Source: Azadirachta indica
Lineage: Eukaryota > Streptophyta > Magnoliopsida > Sapindales > Meliaceae
Assembly: GCA_022749755.1 (NCBI GenBank)
Contig: CM040441.1
Location: 16,307,475 to 16,371,474 of the forward strand
DNA length: 64,000 bases
Direction of reading: 5' to 3'
The notes under the pieces were generated by a model. The model saw nothing but the letters and a program-made list of their open reading frames with translations. It had not been told where the DNA came from and ran no database searches. Position numbers and translations under genes: made by a program. This document shows, piece by piece, positions 33,937 to 44,440 of this stretch. The stretch's first letter is position 1. Each line of letters opens with the position of its first letter.

Positions 33937-34392
33937 GTATTAAATTTTATGAGTTACATAATATTATAAATCGTTGTAATTATAATTAAGTTTCAAATTA
34001 CACCATTAGTTGTATCAAATATTTTCATTTAATACATGAGTTAGAAATATTTTATTTTTTATTCTTTTGCCTAAATTAATTTATTGCTATATAAAAGTAC
34101 TTGTGTCCCGGTCTTTAATTGAAATATTAATAAAAAAAACAATGAAATAGAGAAAGAAAGAAAGAAAAAGTTATATATTTATATATTATCAAAAGTTTTA
34201 TTTGAATATCGTAATTTTAAATAGTCGTCACGTTGAAGAGTTGACAATTTATCTCGTGATGGTCATATCCATTGAAAGGATTGGTTATGAGCGTTGGCTT
34301 GCATCTTGGAGCCATGCATATATAAAAAACTGTCACTACCCACAAGAGTGGGGGACTTTTAATTTTATGATAATTTCTTTTTCTTTTTGATT
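33937..34392 (+). repeat. Truncated unit copy ending at the block 2/3 junction
   Basis: The upstream region of SPH-A5 repeats the start of the unit but stops at 34392. Block 1 continues at the matching point (19193) toward the MULE left end, whereas here the sequence joins MULE right-end sequence, consistent with a deletion of everything in between. Confidence 0.82.
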
Positions 34393-34583
34393 AGTTTTTT
34401 TTTTAATTTTATTTTTAGTTTAAGTTACCATATTACCCTTTCAAAACCAACGGTACAATCGCAGTTGAATAACGTTAGGAGGGTATGTGTTGTTTTCTAA
34501 TAATTCAGGGTATCTGCCGTTTTTAAAACTTCAGAGAGGTATCTGTCGATTTTCTATACCTCAGGGGTATCTACCAATTTTCC
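34393..34583 (+). mobile_element. MULE right-terminus relic in the older block
   Basis: Diverged version of the MULE right end. It ends CCAATTTTCC and is followed by TTTTATACA (34584-34592), the same target word as the complete element. It keeps a CTCAGGGGTATCTA stretch that the younger copies lost. The left part is deleted at the junction with the unit copy at 34392. Confidence 0.72.
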
Positions 34584-34627
34584 TTTTATACATTTTAGTT
34601 CCAATAATGAAACCTTAATTAATGAGA

Positions 34628-35135
34628 TGATCCTTATTCATATTTTACAACTTCATCATTATTTTAATAAGTGAAATAAGAGAATTAATTTAGTAGCATA
34701 GAGATTAAGATAAGCACAGACAGCTATATATTAATCTCTTCACTGATACTAATCGATTTTTAACAATTTGACAAGAGCTAGCTCTTCTGCTTTTGCTTTT
34801 GCTCTTGAGCTGCATGCTGCTTCTACTGCAGATTTTCCGTTACTGTGTTGCTGCCGCTTTCTGCTAGTGTTTAGTTTACTTCTTTCTGCTGTCAATTCGG
34901 CCTGTTATAAAACTTGTTTTCTCCTCTCTTTCGGCCTTCTGGTTAATTTATTTGTTCTCTTTTTCTTTTTCTTTTTTCTTAAATATTTCTGCAAGGTTTT
35001 GCTTGGAGGTTACTTACAAAAGGGGTAAAAGAAACGATTTCACAAAGGGCAATGAAGAAACGAGAGCTGCTTTATTTTATCAAGGGCAACGTCCATTATT
35101 TTGTTATTTCATTATGATAAACTTCCTTGATTAAA
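34628..35135 (+). repeat. CT-rich intergenic module, copy 9 (most complete)
   Basis: Older-block copy with all landmarks. A frame of 86 codons starting at 34768 runs through it but is not kept in the other copies. Confidence 0.6.
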
Positions 35136-35469
35136 TTTAAGTAATTAATGGCAGTGCTAATTGTAGGGGTGACAATTCGAGTTAGCGTATTGTATTTCAT
35201 ATTTAGCAAATGAAACATAATATGTTTAAAGATAGTCTGAACCATTCCTATTTAATAATTTTATCAAGAATTGAAATCCTAACTCAAATTATTTATTTAA
35301 TAAATTATTTATTTATTTTTATTTAAAATTATGTTAAGCATGTAATTTGTTTAACATAATTTTTATACAATTAAATATATATTCTAAAATACTTAAAATA
35401 TTACATATCAAATGCTAAAATATTTATAATATTATATACCAAATGTTAATATACTCCGGTTGTTGTACA

Positions 35470-35700
35470 GGAGTTTCTTTCTCCATCGAAGATATCAAAC
35501 CGATGAAGCTTCCTATTTCATGTAAACTCATAGAAGAATAGTATATATGATAACACTATCGCGAAATTTAAAGGAATAACTAACATGATATAAGAGTACA
35601 TATTCACCGAGATCGTTATCCTTACACTTACAATGAACCATAAGACTCAAACCAAGTCCTATATATTGTAAACTTGTATAGATTCTGCTATCACCAGGGT
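35470..35700 (-). pseudogene. SPH type-B relic in the older block
   Basis: On the minus strand the core motif is still readable (MVHCKCKDNDLGEYV, then SFKFRDS), followed by a frameshift and stops before the FDIFDGER remnant. It ends where LRR-kinase sequence begins. Confidence 0.8.
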
Positions 35701-35701
35701 T

Positions 35702-35896
35702 TTAATCCTTCTATGCATGGCAAGGGGTAGCTTGGGTTACCTATGGCATGGTTCTTCTTGTAGCTTGGAGTGGCCAACTCGGTTCATGATTGCTCTTAAA
35801 GCTGCCGAAGGTCTTGCTTAATTATGTCCATCATGATTGCAAACCTAGAATTATCCACCATTATGTAAAATCCAATAAATTCTCCCTGACTAAGTG
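35702..35896 (+). pseudogene. LRR receptor-like kinase fragment
   Basis: The plus strand reads MARGSLGYLWHGSSCSLEW, then PTRFMIALKAAEGLA. After a frameshift it reads HHDCKPRIIHHYVKSN. This is the kinase subdomain V-VIb region of plant LRR receptor kinases, where the family has a catalytic-loop HRD-containing stretch (here HHYVK in place of HRDIK). A stop after EGLA, the frameshift and the lost aspartate make it non-functional. Only about 65 codons are present. It abuts the SPH-B relic, so it is a junk junction or a capture event. Confidence 0.8.
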
Positions 35897-35909
35897 TTGC
35901 AAATTGAGA

Positions 35910-35952
35910 AATATATAATATATAATATATAATATATAATATATATATATAG
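35910..35952. repeat. ATATAATAT tandem repeat
   Basis: Short A+T microsatellite of about 40 bp between the kinase fragment and the SPH remnant. Confidence 0.8.
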
Positions 35953-36029
35953 TTGTTCAAAATTCAATTGAATATTTAAACATAGTAATAAATATATAAT
36001 ATATATATTTGTTTTTGGCAACAGAAACA

Positions 36030-36145
36030 GTAGTCTCACCATTAATGCATGAAGCAAGTAGCATCATCATCATCATCATCGTATTCACATTTACTAACAT
36101 AATTAATTTGCCCAAACAACTCATCTTAATCTTAGTCTTTCTCTT
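36030..36145 (-). pseudogene. SPH type-C signal-peptide remnant fused to type-A 3' flank
   Basis: The minus strand reads MSCLGKLIMLVNVNT, six methionines, LLASCINGETTV and then stops matching. This is the leader of a type-C gene, in frame here, unlike the three younger copies. Instead of the mature domain it joins GGCAACAGA sequence, which normally lies 3' of type-A genes. A deletion has joined the leader of one gene to the 3' flank of another. Confidence 0.78.
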
Positions 36146-36274
36146 TTCATCGTAGTTAGTATTAGTAAAAATATTGGACTTTTGTCTTCTGTTTATACAC
36201 CTACACCACCGCAAGGTCAAGGTGCGATAAATATAATGCCGAAGAAGAATGCGTGTTTTAAAAACTACTACCAT

Positions 36275-38135
36275 TTAATTTTATGAATTACATATTAATT
36301 ATAAATTGTTATAATTACACATAAGGACACTGATTATAAGTTTTAAATTACACCATTAATTCTATCAATTATTTTGATTTAGTACATGAGTTAAACATTT
36401 TATTTATTGCTTAAATTATTTTATATATAACATAAAAAATTATAAATTCATATGTTATCAAAAGTTCTATTTGAATATTGTATTTTTTAAGTAATCGTGA
36501 CAGAGAAAATTTTACATTTATCTTACAGTGGTCCTGTTCATTGAGATTAATTGTGAGCATTGAGTTGCACCTTAAAAATGTAAAAAATAATCACCACACT
36601 CACGAATAGAGGACTTTTTAATTGTATGGTAATCCGTATTCCTTTCGGTTTTAGTATAATAAATATCAATAAACATAAACAAATTATAAGTAGAAAAATA
36701 TTGGTGGAGCGAATAATGATTAGGATATAATATTTCTAATTAAGATCATCCTTATTCATATTGTACACCTTATTTTAATAAAAGAAAGAAGAGAATCAAG
36801 TAGCAAAGAGATTAAGAAAAGCACAAACAGATATATATATTAATTTCTTCGCTGATATGAACTGATTTAACTATTTGACGAGAGGTCTTCTGGTTTTGCT
36901 CTTCAGCTGAACGCCTGCTTCTATTGCAGATTTTCCATTGCTGCTTCTGCTGGTGCTTTACTTCTTTGTACTGTTAAGTCAGTCTGTTAACTTGTGTTCT
37001 CTTCTCTTTCGGCCTTCTGGTTAATTCACTTGTTCTCTTTTTATTTTTCTTTATTTTTCTTAGTTATTTCTGCAAGGTTTTGCTTGGAGGCTACTTAGAA
37101 GAAGAAAAGAAATCATTTCACAAAGGCCAATGGAGAAATGGGAGCTGCTTCATTTTTCCTTGGGCAACTTACGCCATTATTTTGTATTTCATTCTGAAAA
37201 ATAAGAATGTTTTAATGAGTATAATCTCATTTTATTAGTATTATGAAGATAGAATGATGCATATTAATGTATCATATTTTCACTGAGGGGCTCCCTAAAT
37301 TTAAGTAATTATAACTTTTCTAATCAAATTTAAGCCATTAATATTGGCCATGCTTTTTGTAAGGATGGCAATTCAGGCCAGCTGATCGTATTCTTGAGTG
37401 TCAAATAATAAAATGCAATATATTTTAAGTCAATCCAAAATTAACCTATTTGATAATCGTGTCAGAAATTGAAACTCTATCCCAATCCATTTATTAGATA
37501 AGTTACTGATTTAATAATTGTGTCACTCTTTTAATATAATTTTTATATAGTTTAATATATATTTTAAAATATTTATAATATTATATACCAAATGTTAATA
37601 AATTTTATTTTACCTTTTTAAAAAACAATTTGGATGGGAGCGAAAAAGCTCACCCCTGTGAAGTAATAAATTTTATTTTAAATAATATTAAATATTTTTA
37701 AATATTAAAAATAAATTAAATACTTTTAAAATTTAAAAAAATTCAAACTTGACCTAATTATTAATTAATTGCATTAAATTTAATGATTGTTCTCTTAATT
37801 TACTAAAAATGCTATCTTTATTGTTTCAAATTCTACATTAACTAGAAAAATAAGGTCAATATTAAATGAGGCAAATATAACAATCATGAATAGATGCTCC
37901 AATTACCCATTATGTATTAGTTTAGATTTCTGTTTTTTTTTTTTTTTTTTTCATGTTTTGATAGAATAAACATCAATTTCGTTCAAAGGTCAAATGAAAA
38001 TTTCAACATAGTAATAAATATATAATATATATATTTTGTTTTTGGCAACAGAATATATTTATTAATATTATTAAGAGATGCGTGCATAACAAAATGCATA
38101 GATGGTTAGGGCATTAATTAATTAATTAATTAAAT
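36275..38135. other. Older-block intergenic region
   Basis: Diverged counterpart of the unit spacers. It includes the empty target site of the solo LTR (36553-36557), a CT-rich module (36745-37210), an A+T-rich spacer with a GGGAGCGAAAAAGCTCACCC hairpin near 37637, and the 3' flank of SPH-D. No gene seen. Confidence 0.65.
36745..37210 (+). repeat. CT-rich intergenic module, copy 10
   Basis: Older-block copy between the SPH-C remnant and SPH-D, diverged from copies 3, 5 and 8. Confidence 0.58.
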
Positions 38136-38341
38136 TTAATTCCATGGTAGACAGTGTTCGTCGTGATATTGAACAGATCCAACTTGATGTGGCTGCAAAC
38201 ATGGACCCGTTTCTCTTGACTTCCATACACAATCTCGGCAATCAAGATCGTTTGCACGACCCTAATCGAAGGCATCGAACCAATGTAATTTGACATTGAA
38301 ATCAAATGTCACTACACAGAAAAACAAGGTTTCTTTGAACA
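38136..38341 (-). pseudogene. S-protein homologue SPH-D, truncated by LTR insertion
   Basis: The C-terminal half of an S1-family gene: ETLFFCVVTFDFNVKLHWF, DAFD, then an in-frame TAG (38262-38264), then DCVWKSRETGPCLQPH and EHCLPWN before the natural stop at 38136. Frame is otherwise kept across the stop. The N-terminal half with signal peptide is missing, because retrotransposon LTR sequence starts at about 38346. It resembles type A at its end but is clearly older. Confidence 0.8.
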
Positions 38342-38345
38342 TACG

Positions 38346-39262
38346 TGTACTGCAAAAGTGGACAACTACGACATTATTAGTAAAGATGATACGAGAAAAT
38401 TTAGGCAAAGATTTAGAAAGAAAATAACAACACAAGAAATTTGAACGTGGTTGGATAAATTTGTCTATGTCCACGGAGAGAGAGATAATAATTTCTACAA
38501 ACAAAATTACAAGTGGAATAGACGAGAAAATAATTTCTCTACTACTCTCAACCTCACCTCTCAAAAACCCAATTACATCCTTTGGTTTTCACTCTTAAGA
38601 ATCAAAGAAACAACTCAATCTCTCAATGTTCAAATTCCTCAAAGAAGAATTGAACCACTCAAAAACACTTAGCTCACAAGTGTTTCTTCTACAAATTTAA
38701 CGCAAGGATTCAAGGCCTATTTATAGGCCAAGGAAATGCATGACAACCATTAGATTTGGTTCCAAATGTACGATGGAATTTTTAGCGCTCCACCTTCCAA
38801 TTATTCAGTGCTCCACTAAATAAAATTATTGCTAAAAATAAATACGGCATAATTGCAGCTATATCATTGTGCATTAGTTGACAATCTCTAACATGACTTT
38901 AGATTATGCCATTTCTGAGGATATTATATTTTTGGCACTCCTATGTGCATCCCTTTTCATGGGTTAGGGTGTGCCGCGCTATTTTTTAGTATGATGTGAC
39001 TTCCAATAAGTCCAAGCAATGTTTGAAACTTTTTGTAGGAACTGGTTTAGTCATCATATTAGCTGTATTATCCTTTAATGGATCTTAGACATACAAATTT
39101 CTCCATTGAGGATCCGTTATCCGATTTTATGATGTCAAATAGTTATATGTTTTGATCTAGCATGAAATGCTTGATTCTTGGCGAAAAATATAACACTTTG
39201 ACTATCACAATGTTATTGAACATATTTTTGTTTAAATCCGAGTTCCTCAACCAGGCCTTTTA
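38346..39262 (-). mobile_element. Copia relic, minus strand: 3' LTR and RNase H end
   Basis: On the minus strand a degraded RNase H region (CDSQSVIFFAKNQAFHARS, about 39205 downward) leads to an LTR that starts TGTTAGAGATTGTC at 38893 and ends near TGCAGTACA at 38346. The LTR holds a GGCCTATAAATAGGCC promoter-like palindrome at about 38708-38723. The rest of the element is missing. Confidence 0.7.
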
Positions 39263-39289
39263 ACCATAAGCTAGAGTATATGTATGTAG

Positions 39290-42019
39290 ATAAAATAAGA
39301 AAGAAGGAAACAACAAATTTATGCCACATGCGATTGGGTCATGTTAATTATTCTAAACTAAGGGTAATGGCAAATAATTTGATGCTCGAGGGACTTCCTT
39401 AGCTTGACATAAGAACAAACATAATTTGTGCAAGATGCCAGTATGGTAAAACACATCAATTACCTTATAAAAAATCAAATTTTAAAGCAAAAGACCATTA
39501 GAGTTAGTTCACTTGGATGTGGTCGCACCAATTAAGCAACCATCAATTTCATAATGCGATATATACTGACATTCATTGATGATTTCTCTAGGTATGTGTA
39601 GGTTTTCTTTATAAAAGAAAAATCTAACACATTCTTAGAGTTTATAAACTTTTCAAAGAGATATTGGAAGGAAAAGTGGGAAAGAGGATCCATTGCTTAC
39701 ACACAGACAATGGAGGAGAATATAGCTCAATTAAATTCTCTTAATACCTATAGTAGTGCCACGTATGTCATTAGTTTATTTGTGCTAATATGCCAAAACT
39801 AAATGGTGTAGCAAAGAAAAAGAATTAACATCTAGTAGAACTTTGTCAAAGTATGCTACATGCAAAGAATGTACCTAGAATATTTTGGCCTGAAGCTATA
39901 AGAACTGTAGTTCAGGTGATCAACAAACTTCATTAACCAAGGTCTGTGTGTACAATTAGTTATTTTTTAGTATTTGGCTATGTTGCTATGTATTTGTTCC
40001 TGATCATTTACAAGGCAAGTTTGAAAAGAAAGCAATCATATGTATCTTTGTGAGATATAATAGCCAAAAAAAGTATGAAAATATCATGATCCTACAATTG
40101 GAAGGTGCTATGTATTACGAGATTTAATGTTCGATGAAGCATTTTCTTGGAGGTCTTTAGAAAAAGAGGTGTTGTCAGACTCAAAAGAATTCAAAGACAA
40201 GCTGCAATAGAAGATGAGGGAGCATATTGTCCAAATCCAATCAAGCTTCAATGAAGATGGAGGTTCATACGATGATGACGATGATGGTTAAAGAATATGT
40301 CAGAATCCCTAGCAAACAGGTGTGTATTGATAAGATGATAGACCAAGTGAAGAGGAAAAGTCAACTCCAAAATCACAACTTTGAAGGTCAACGATAAGCT
40401 AAATCCTAAGTATGCCAATTAGCCATAGTTGAAGAAGTAACTGTCAAAGAACCTTGAAGAAGTAACTACCACAGAACCTGAAACATTTGAAGAAGCATCA
40501 CAGAGTTTTGAATGTGTTAAAGACATGGGAGAAGAAATCATTGCATTAGAGCAAAATAAAACTTGGGATCTCACATTAAAGCTTAACGGTGTGAGACCCA
40601 TATCTTACAAATGGGTTTACAGATGAGTTGATTAAAAGGTACAAGGCTCAGTTTGTAGTCATGGATTCTCTCAACAATACAAACTACATAATGACAAAAG
40701 GTTTAGTCCAATGGCAAAACTTACAATCATACGAGTTGTACTTGCACTTGCGGCCAACAAGGATTAGAACTTTTGGCAGATGGATATAAAGAATGTGTTT
40801 CTTCATGAAGAGCTAGATCAAGAAATCTAAATGATTCAACCAAAAGGGTTTTAGAACAAAGTTCATTCTGAGTTCATATGTAAGCTACGAAAGGCACTCT
40901 ATGGACTGAAACAAGAACCTAGGGTGTGGTATTGTAAGATTGCTGAGTTTTTGACACAAAGTGGTTATTTAATAATACATGCAGATTCTAGCCTATTTGT
41001 TAAAGCTAATGGAGGAAAAGTGCTTGTGAATGTGGATGATTTAATCATAAGTGGTGATGATGAGGTAAAATTCTTAGAACAAAGGAGATTTTATCAATTT
41101 GCTTCCAAATAAAGGAATTTGGACAACTGAAGCACTTTCTTGGTCTATAGGTTGATAGCACATAAGAAGGAATATTTATTTGCCAGCAAAATATTCTAGA
41201 GATTTATTGAAGAAATTTGTGATGCTAAAATGTACGCTAATCTCAATACCAATGGAACCAAATTCCAAGATGTGTGTACATAAAGAGAGATTTGAAAGAT
41301 TCAACAATGTATTGTCATACTTAACCTTAACTCGACCTAGCGTTTCTAATATAGTTGGGATGATGAGTCAATACATGGAAAACTCGAAAAAGTCTCATTT
41401 GGAAGCAATTTGGCAAATATTAAGATATGTCAAGGAACAATTGACTATGATCTTCTATACAAGAAAGGTGAAGATTGCAAGCTAATTGACTATTGTGATG
41501 TTGACTATACAGGAGATCTAACATTTAGTGATCAACTTTGGGTATTTGTTTACCCTTTAATTCAAAAGCAATTTCTTGGTATAACAAGAAACAACTGACT
41601 ATATCTTTGTTAATGATAGAAGCAAAATATCTAGCAACAACTATACACACTTAAGAGAGTACTTAGCTAATATAGCTGAAGAATGATATATATCAATCAG
41701 TGGGTTGTGCAGTTTTGTTGTAATGGAGCTAATATAGCTAAAGAATGACTTACATCAATTAGTGGATTATGTAGTTTTGCTGTATTGTGATAATCAGTCG
41801 GTAATTCATCTGGCTGAAAATTCAGTCTTTCATGTAAGAACTAAGCATGTTGAAGTGCACTATCATTATATCAAATAAAAGGTTTTATAAAAAGAGATTG
41901 AGATGAAATGGATCAAAAATGATGATCAAATTATGGATTTGTTGGTACTCTAGTTTGAGTACCAACAAGTTTGAAAAGTTTTGTTGTCAACTCAACGAGG
42001 TGCAAATAATTCGAGCTAG
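39290..42019 (+). mobile_element. Copia relic, plus strand: integrase to RNase H, heavily decayed
   Basis: Recognisable pieces in copia order: a pre-integrase segment (LCHMRLGHVNYSKL, about 39320), an integrase acidic motif HTDNGGEYSS at about 39700, RT pieces with a KALYGLKQEP stretch near 40890 and NVDDLIISGDD near 41027 (the tyrosine of YVDD replaced by asparagine), and the RNase H end DNQSVIHLAENSVFHVRTK near 41790. Many stops and frameshifts. No 5' LTR found. Confidence 0.82.
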
Positions 42020-42495
42020 TGTTGAAGTCAACAATCCAGCCCAAATTGATAGCCTAGCCCATTATATAGAAGATTCCATTTGTTGATAAAATTATTGATG
42101 ATTTGAGTTAGGTATTTAATGGAAAATTAGGTGTGTGTTTAGTACATTATACAGTTGTGATTAATTTGTATTTTAATATTGTATGGTGTGAATTGATTGT
42201 TGTAAACTATAAATACCTACCTTATTTTTTAGTCTTGCATCCAAGTGAAGAAGAAATCTAGGAGAGTAGAAGAAAAGAAAGACTTGACCTTGAACCTGTT
42301 CTCTATTAATCAATGCCGTCAGTGATCTAAGGCAACAAGCCTTGTGTGTATTCTTAATAAGGAGTATGTTTCTCTTTAATTGTGAGTTGTATTTAATAAA
42401 AGCATTGTAATGAAAATTTTGTGGGTAAATTGTGTGATACTTTCCTGAGTCAGTTTTTTAGAGTTGTGTACTTTATTAAGAAATTATTCTTGACA
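42020..42495 (+). repeat. Probable 3' LTR of the plus-strand copia relic
   Basis: Starts TGTTGAAGTCAAC after a purine-rich stretch and contains a TATAAATACC promoter-like box near 42209. It is taken to end TTCTTGACA at 42495. The right boundary is uncertain, as there is no second LTR to compare. Confidence 0.6.
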
Positions 42496-42539
42496 TGAAA
42501 ATGGCAAAGACATATAGAAGTAGCTTTGGCTTTGCTGCA

Positions 42540-43090
42540 ATATGCATGAGTGATGCTTGCGGGGGAATGTGCCCGGTTGTAAACAGAGGAGGCTCTGCTT
42601 TTGGGTCATTCCCGCGGACCTTGAAGAACATAATTCAAATAAACTAGTAAATCTATATGTTTATATTGATGTACAAGAACTGGAAAAAATTGTGAATGAG
42701 TAAGCAAGCTCCTTACCTGCAATTCTGCAAAATTTGCAGTCGAAAGTGTTAGTTGCAGTTTATAGGTTCCATTCTGATCAACATTGCTAAGATTGTACTT
42801 GATTTGCCATGTAGTTGCCCCGTATGTGTCATCATCTTTTTTATTAGATTGAAACATAGCATTCCTTGTTGGAGAACATCTAGTATAATGTTAGTTACTA
42901 TATGAAGTAATTACATATCAACAAATTTGCCAGTGATCTGTTTAGTATATAGATGTAGCCTAAACTAGTAACTTGAGCGTAGTAGCAATCATTTCTGTAG
43001 TCGCTAATACCGATGCTGTAAACTAAATCTTCTTCAGGATATAACTTTGTATATCTTTCCCATATTCCATACTGCCTAAACCTGAACACA
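42540..43090 (-). pseudogene. Rhamnogalacturonan lyase (PL4) fragment, three exons
   Basis: Three exon-like pieces on the minus strand match plant rhamnogalacturonate lyases, which cut pectin rhamnogalacturonan I in the cell wall: RQYGIWERYTKLYP and VYSIGISDYRND (43084-42945), TYGATTWQIKYNL to TANFAELQ (42860-42715), then NDPKAEPPLFTTGHI (42615-42560). Splice signals survive: an acceptor before the first piece and CAG/GTAAGG at 42714. The lyase N-terminal domain and the end of the gene are missing, so this is a partial genomic copy. It was not made from mRNA, since introns remain. Confidence 0.82.
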
Positions 43091-43099
43091 GGTAAAAAA

Positions 43100-44440
43100 G
43101 CAATTGACATTTTGTTTTGGATGAAATCTCAATTCTCCTTAACATATCTGACCATTCCCAGTATTGCACCTCGGTTTACAAGAAGATTGAGGTTTCTCCT
43201 TAACATATCTTGTATACTATATCAATGATAACATTTGAGGTTTCTTTCTCAATGAATTTTATTACAAATGTGAAGTAAATTTTTCATAGCAACAGCATTT
43301 AAACCTTCACTACTACAAACAAAGAATGAAACTTCATCATGTGTATTACTAAAGAATGTTATAGCCAGCTATTAATATCCGAAAGCTTCAGTACAATTCA
43401 CATGAGAATTGTCAACAGTCTAATAGCTCAAAGTACATGTGGAAAAAGGGAAAATTCCCTTTTCCCCCTTAAGGTTTTTCAAAATACCCCATGACCCCCT
43501 GGAGGTTTAAAATTTTACCTGTAAGATACATCCGTCAAGTTAATTAACGATAAAATCCACTTTCTGGGTGTTTCGACTATAATAGCCCTCTGAATGAGTT
43601 AATTTTTAATTTATCTACAGTATATTATTAATAATAGGGCCACCACCAATGAGATAAAATATTTATTTAAATTGCATTTGTTACATTAAATGCAATAATA
43701 TTTTAACAAATTGTATTTAATGCAATTATATTCTAAATTAAATGTAATCCGTTAATATTAAAAAACCTTAAATAACAAAAATTGGCGTTTACTTATCATG
43801 TTAGCCTTTGTTGGTAACTTAAGTTTGATAAGTTGCTCAAGGATTCTAATCCTCCATACATTGTGTTGGTACCAATTTTTATTTGTACTTGATTTTAATA
43901 AAGGGATGTGTTAGTGCTTTAAAACTATTTTAGAGTTTAGAAATTTACGGAAAGTTTTGATCAAAGTTTTTGGGTTGGCTATGATTTTAGTTTTCTTTAT
44001 TTTTCTATTAACATTCTTAATAACTACGAAATATCGAGTAATGTAATTGTAACAACAGTAAAATGCATCATTAATTTCAGGAAGGTGGTAGTGATTTCTA
44101 TCAAGAATTTCTTAGAAAAATGTATCAATTAATCTAGATAGCAGCTAGATTTGTACAGTTAAGGATCTGTAAGGAGTAATTGTTCTTCCTAATCCTGTAA
44201 ATTATAGTTAAAAGAATCCATTTCATTGATGATATCTTCTTGGAATATCATCGTTTTCAATGATTTCACATTATACCTTTTATAATTTTATGCAATATTG
44301 CTTTTATGGTTCTCTTTATCAGTACTAGATTTTGATCTTTGTATCTTTCTGAAAAACTAGGAAATTATAAAACATTACAGAAAGAAATACGTACTGATTA
44401 CTTTTATTGAATCATGCATCCTTTATCTATTTCCTTAAAG
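43100..44440. other. Spacer with an orphan TIR
   Basis: A+T-rich sequence without a gene. At 43448 a terminus-like GGGAAAATTCCC followed by pyrimidine-rich CCCTTTTCCCCCTT and GACCCCCTGGAGG resembles the ends of MULE-type elements. I find no matching inverted partner within the window. Confidence 0.45.

Larger units (their letters stand above)
20990..34392 (+). repeat. Segmental duplication, copy 2 (SPH cluster plus copia)
   Basis: Second copy of the block that begins at position 1, with one 5.8-kb SPH unit instead of two. It carries private changes: a nonsense change at 22957, a 5-bp tandem duplication near 23292, and loss of one G at 27798-27800 in an SPH gene. It also lacks a 1-bp insertion that copy 1 carries near 4261. 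At 34392 it switches abruptly to an older, diverged version of the block. Confidence 0.93.

Noticed and set aside
35910..35952. Short tandem repeats considered as a CRISPR-like array
   Set aside because: Simple A+T microsatellite without spacers, in a plant nuclear context.
38451..38672. 73-codon plus-strand frame
   Set aside because: It falls in the minus-strand copia LTR and has no coding signature.
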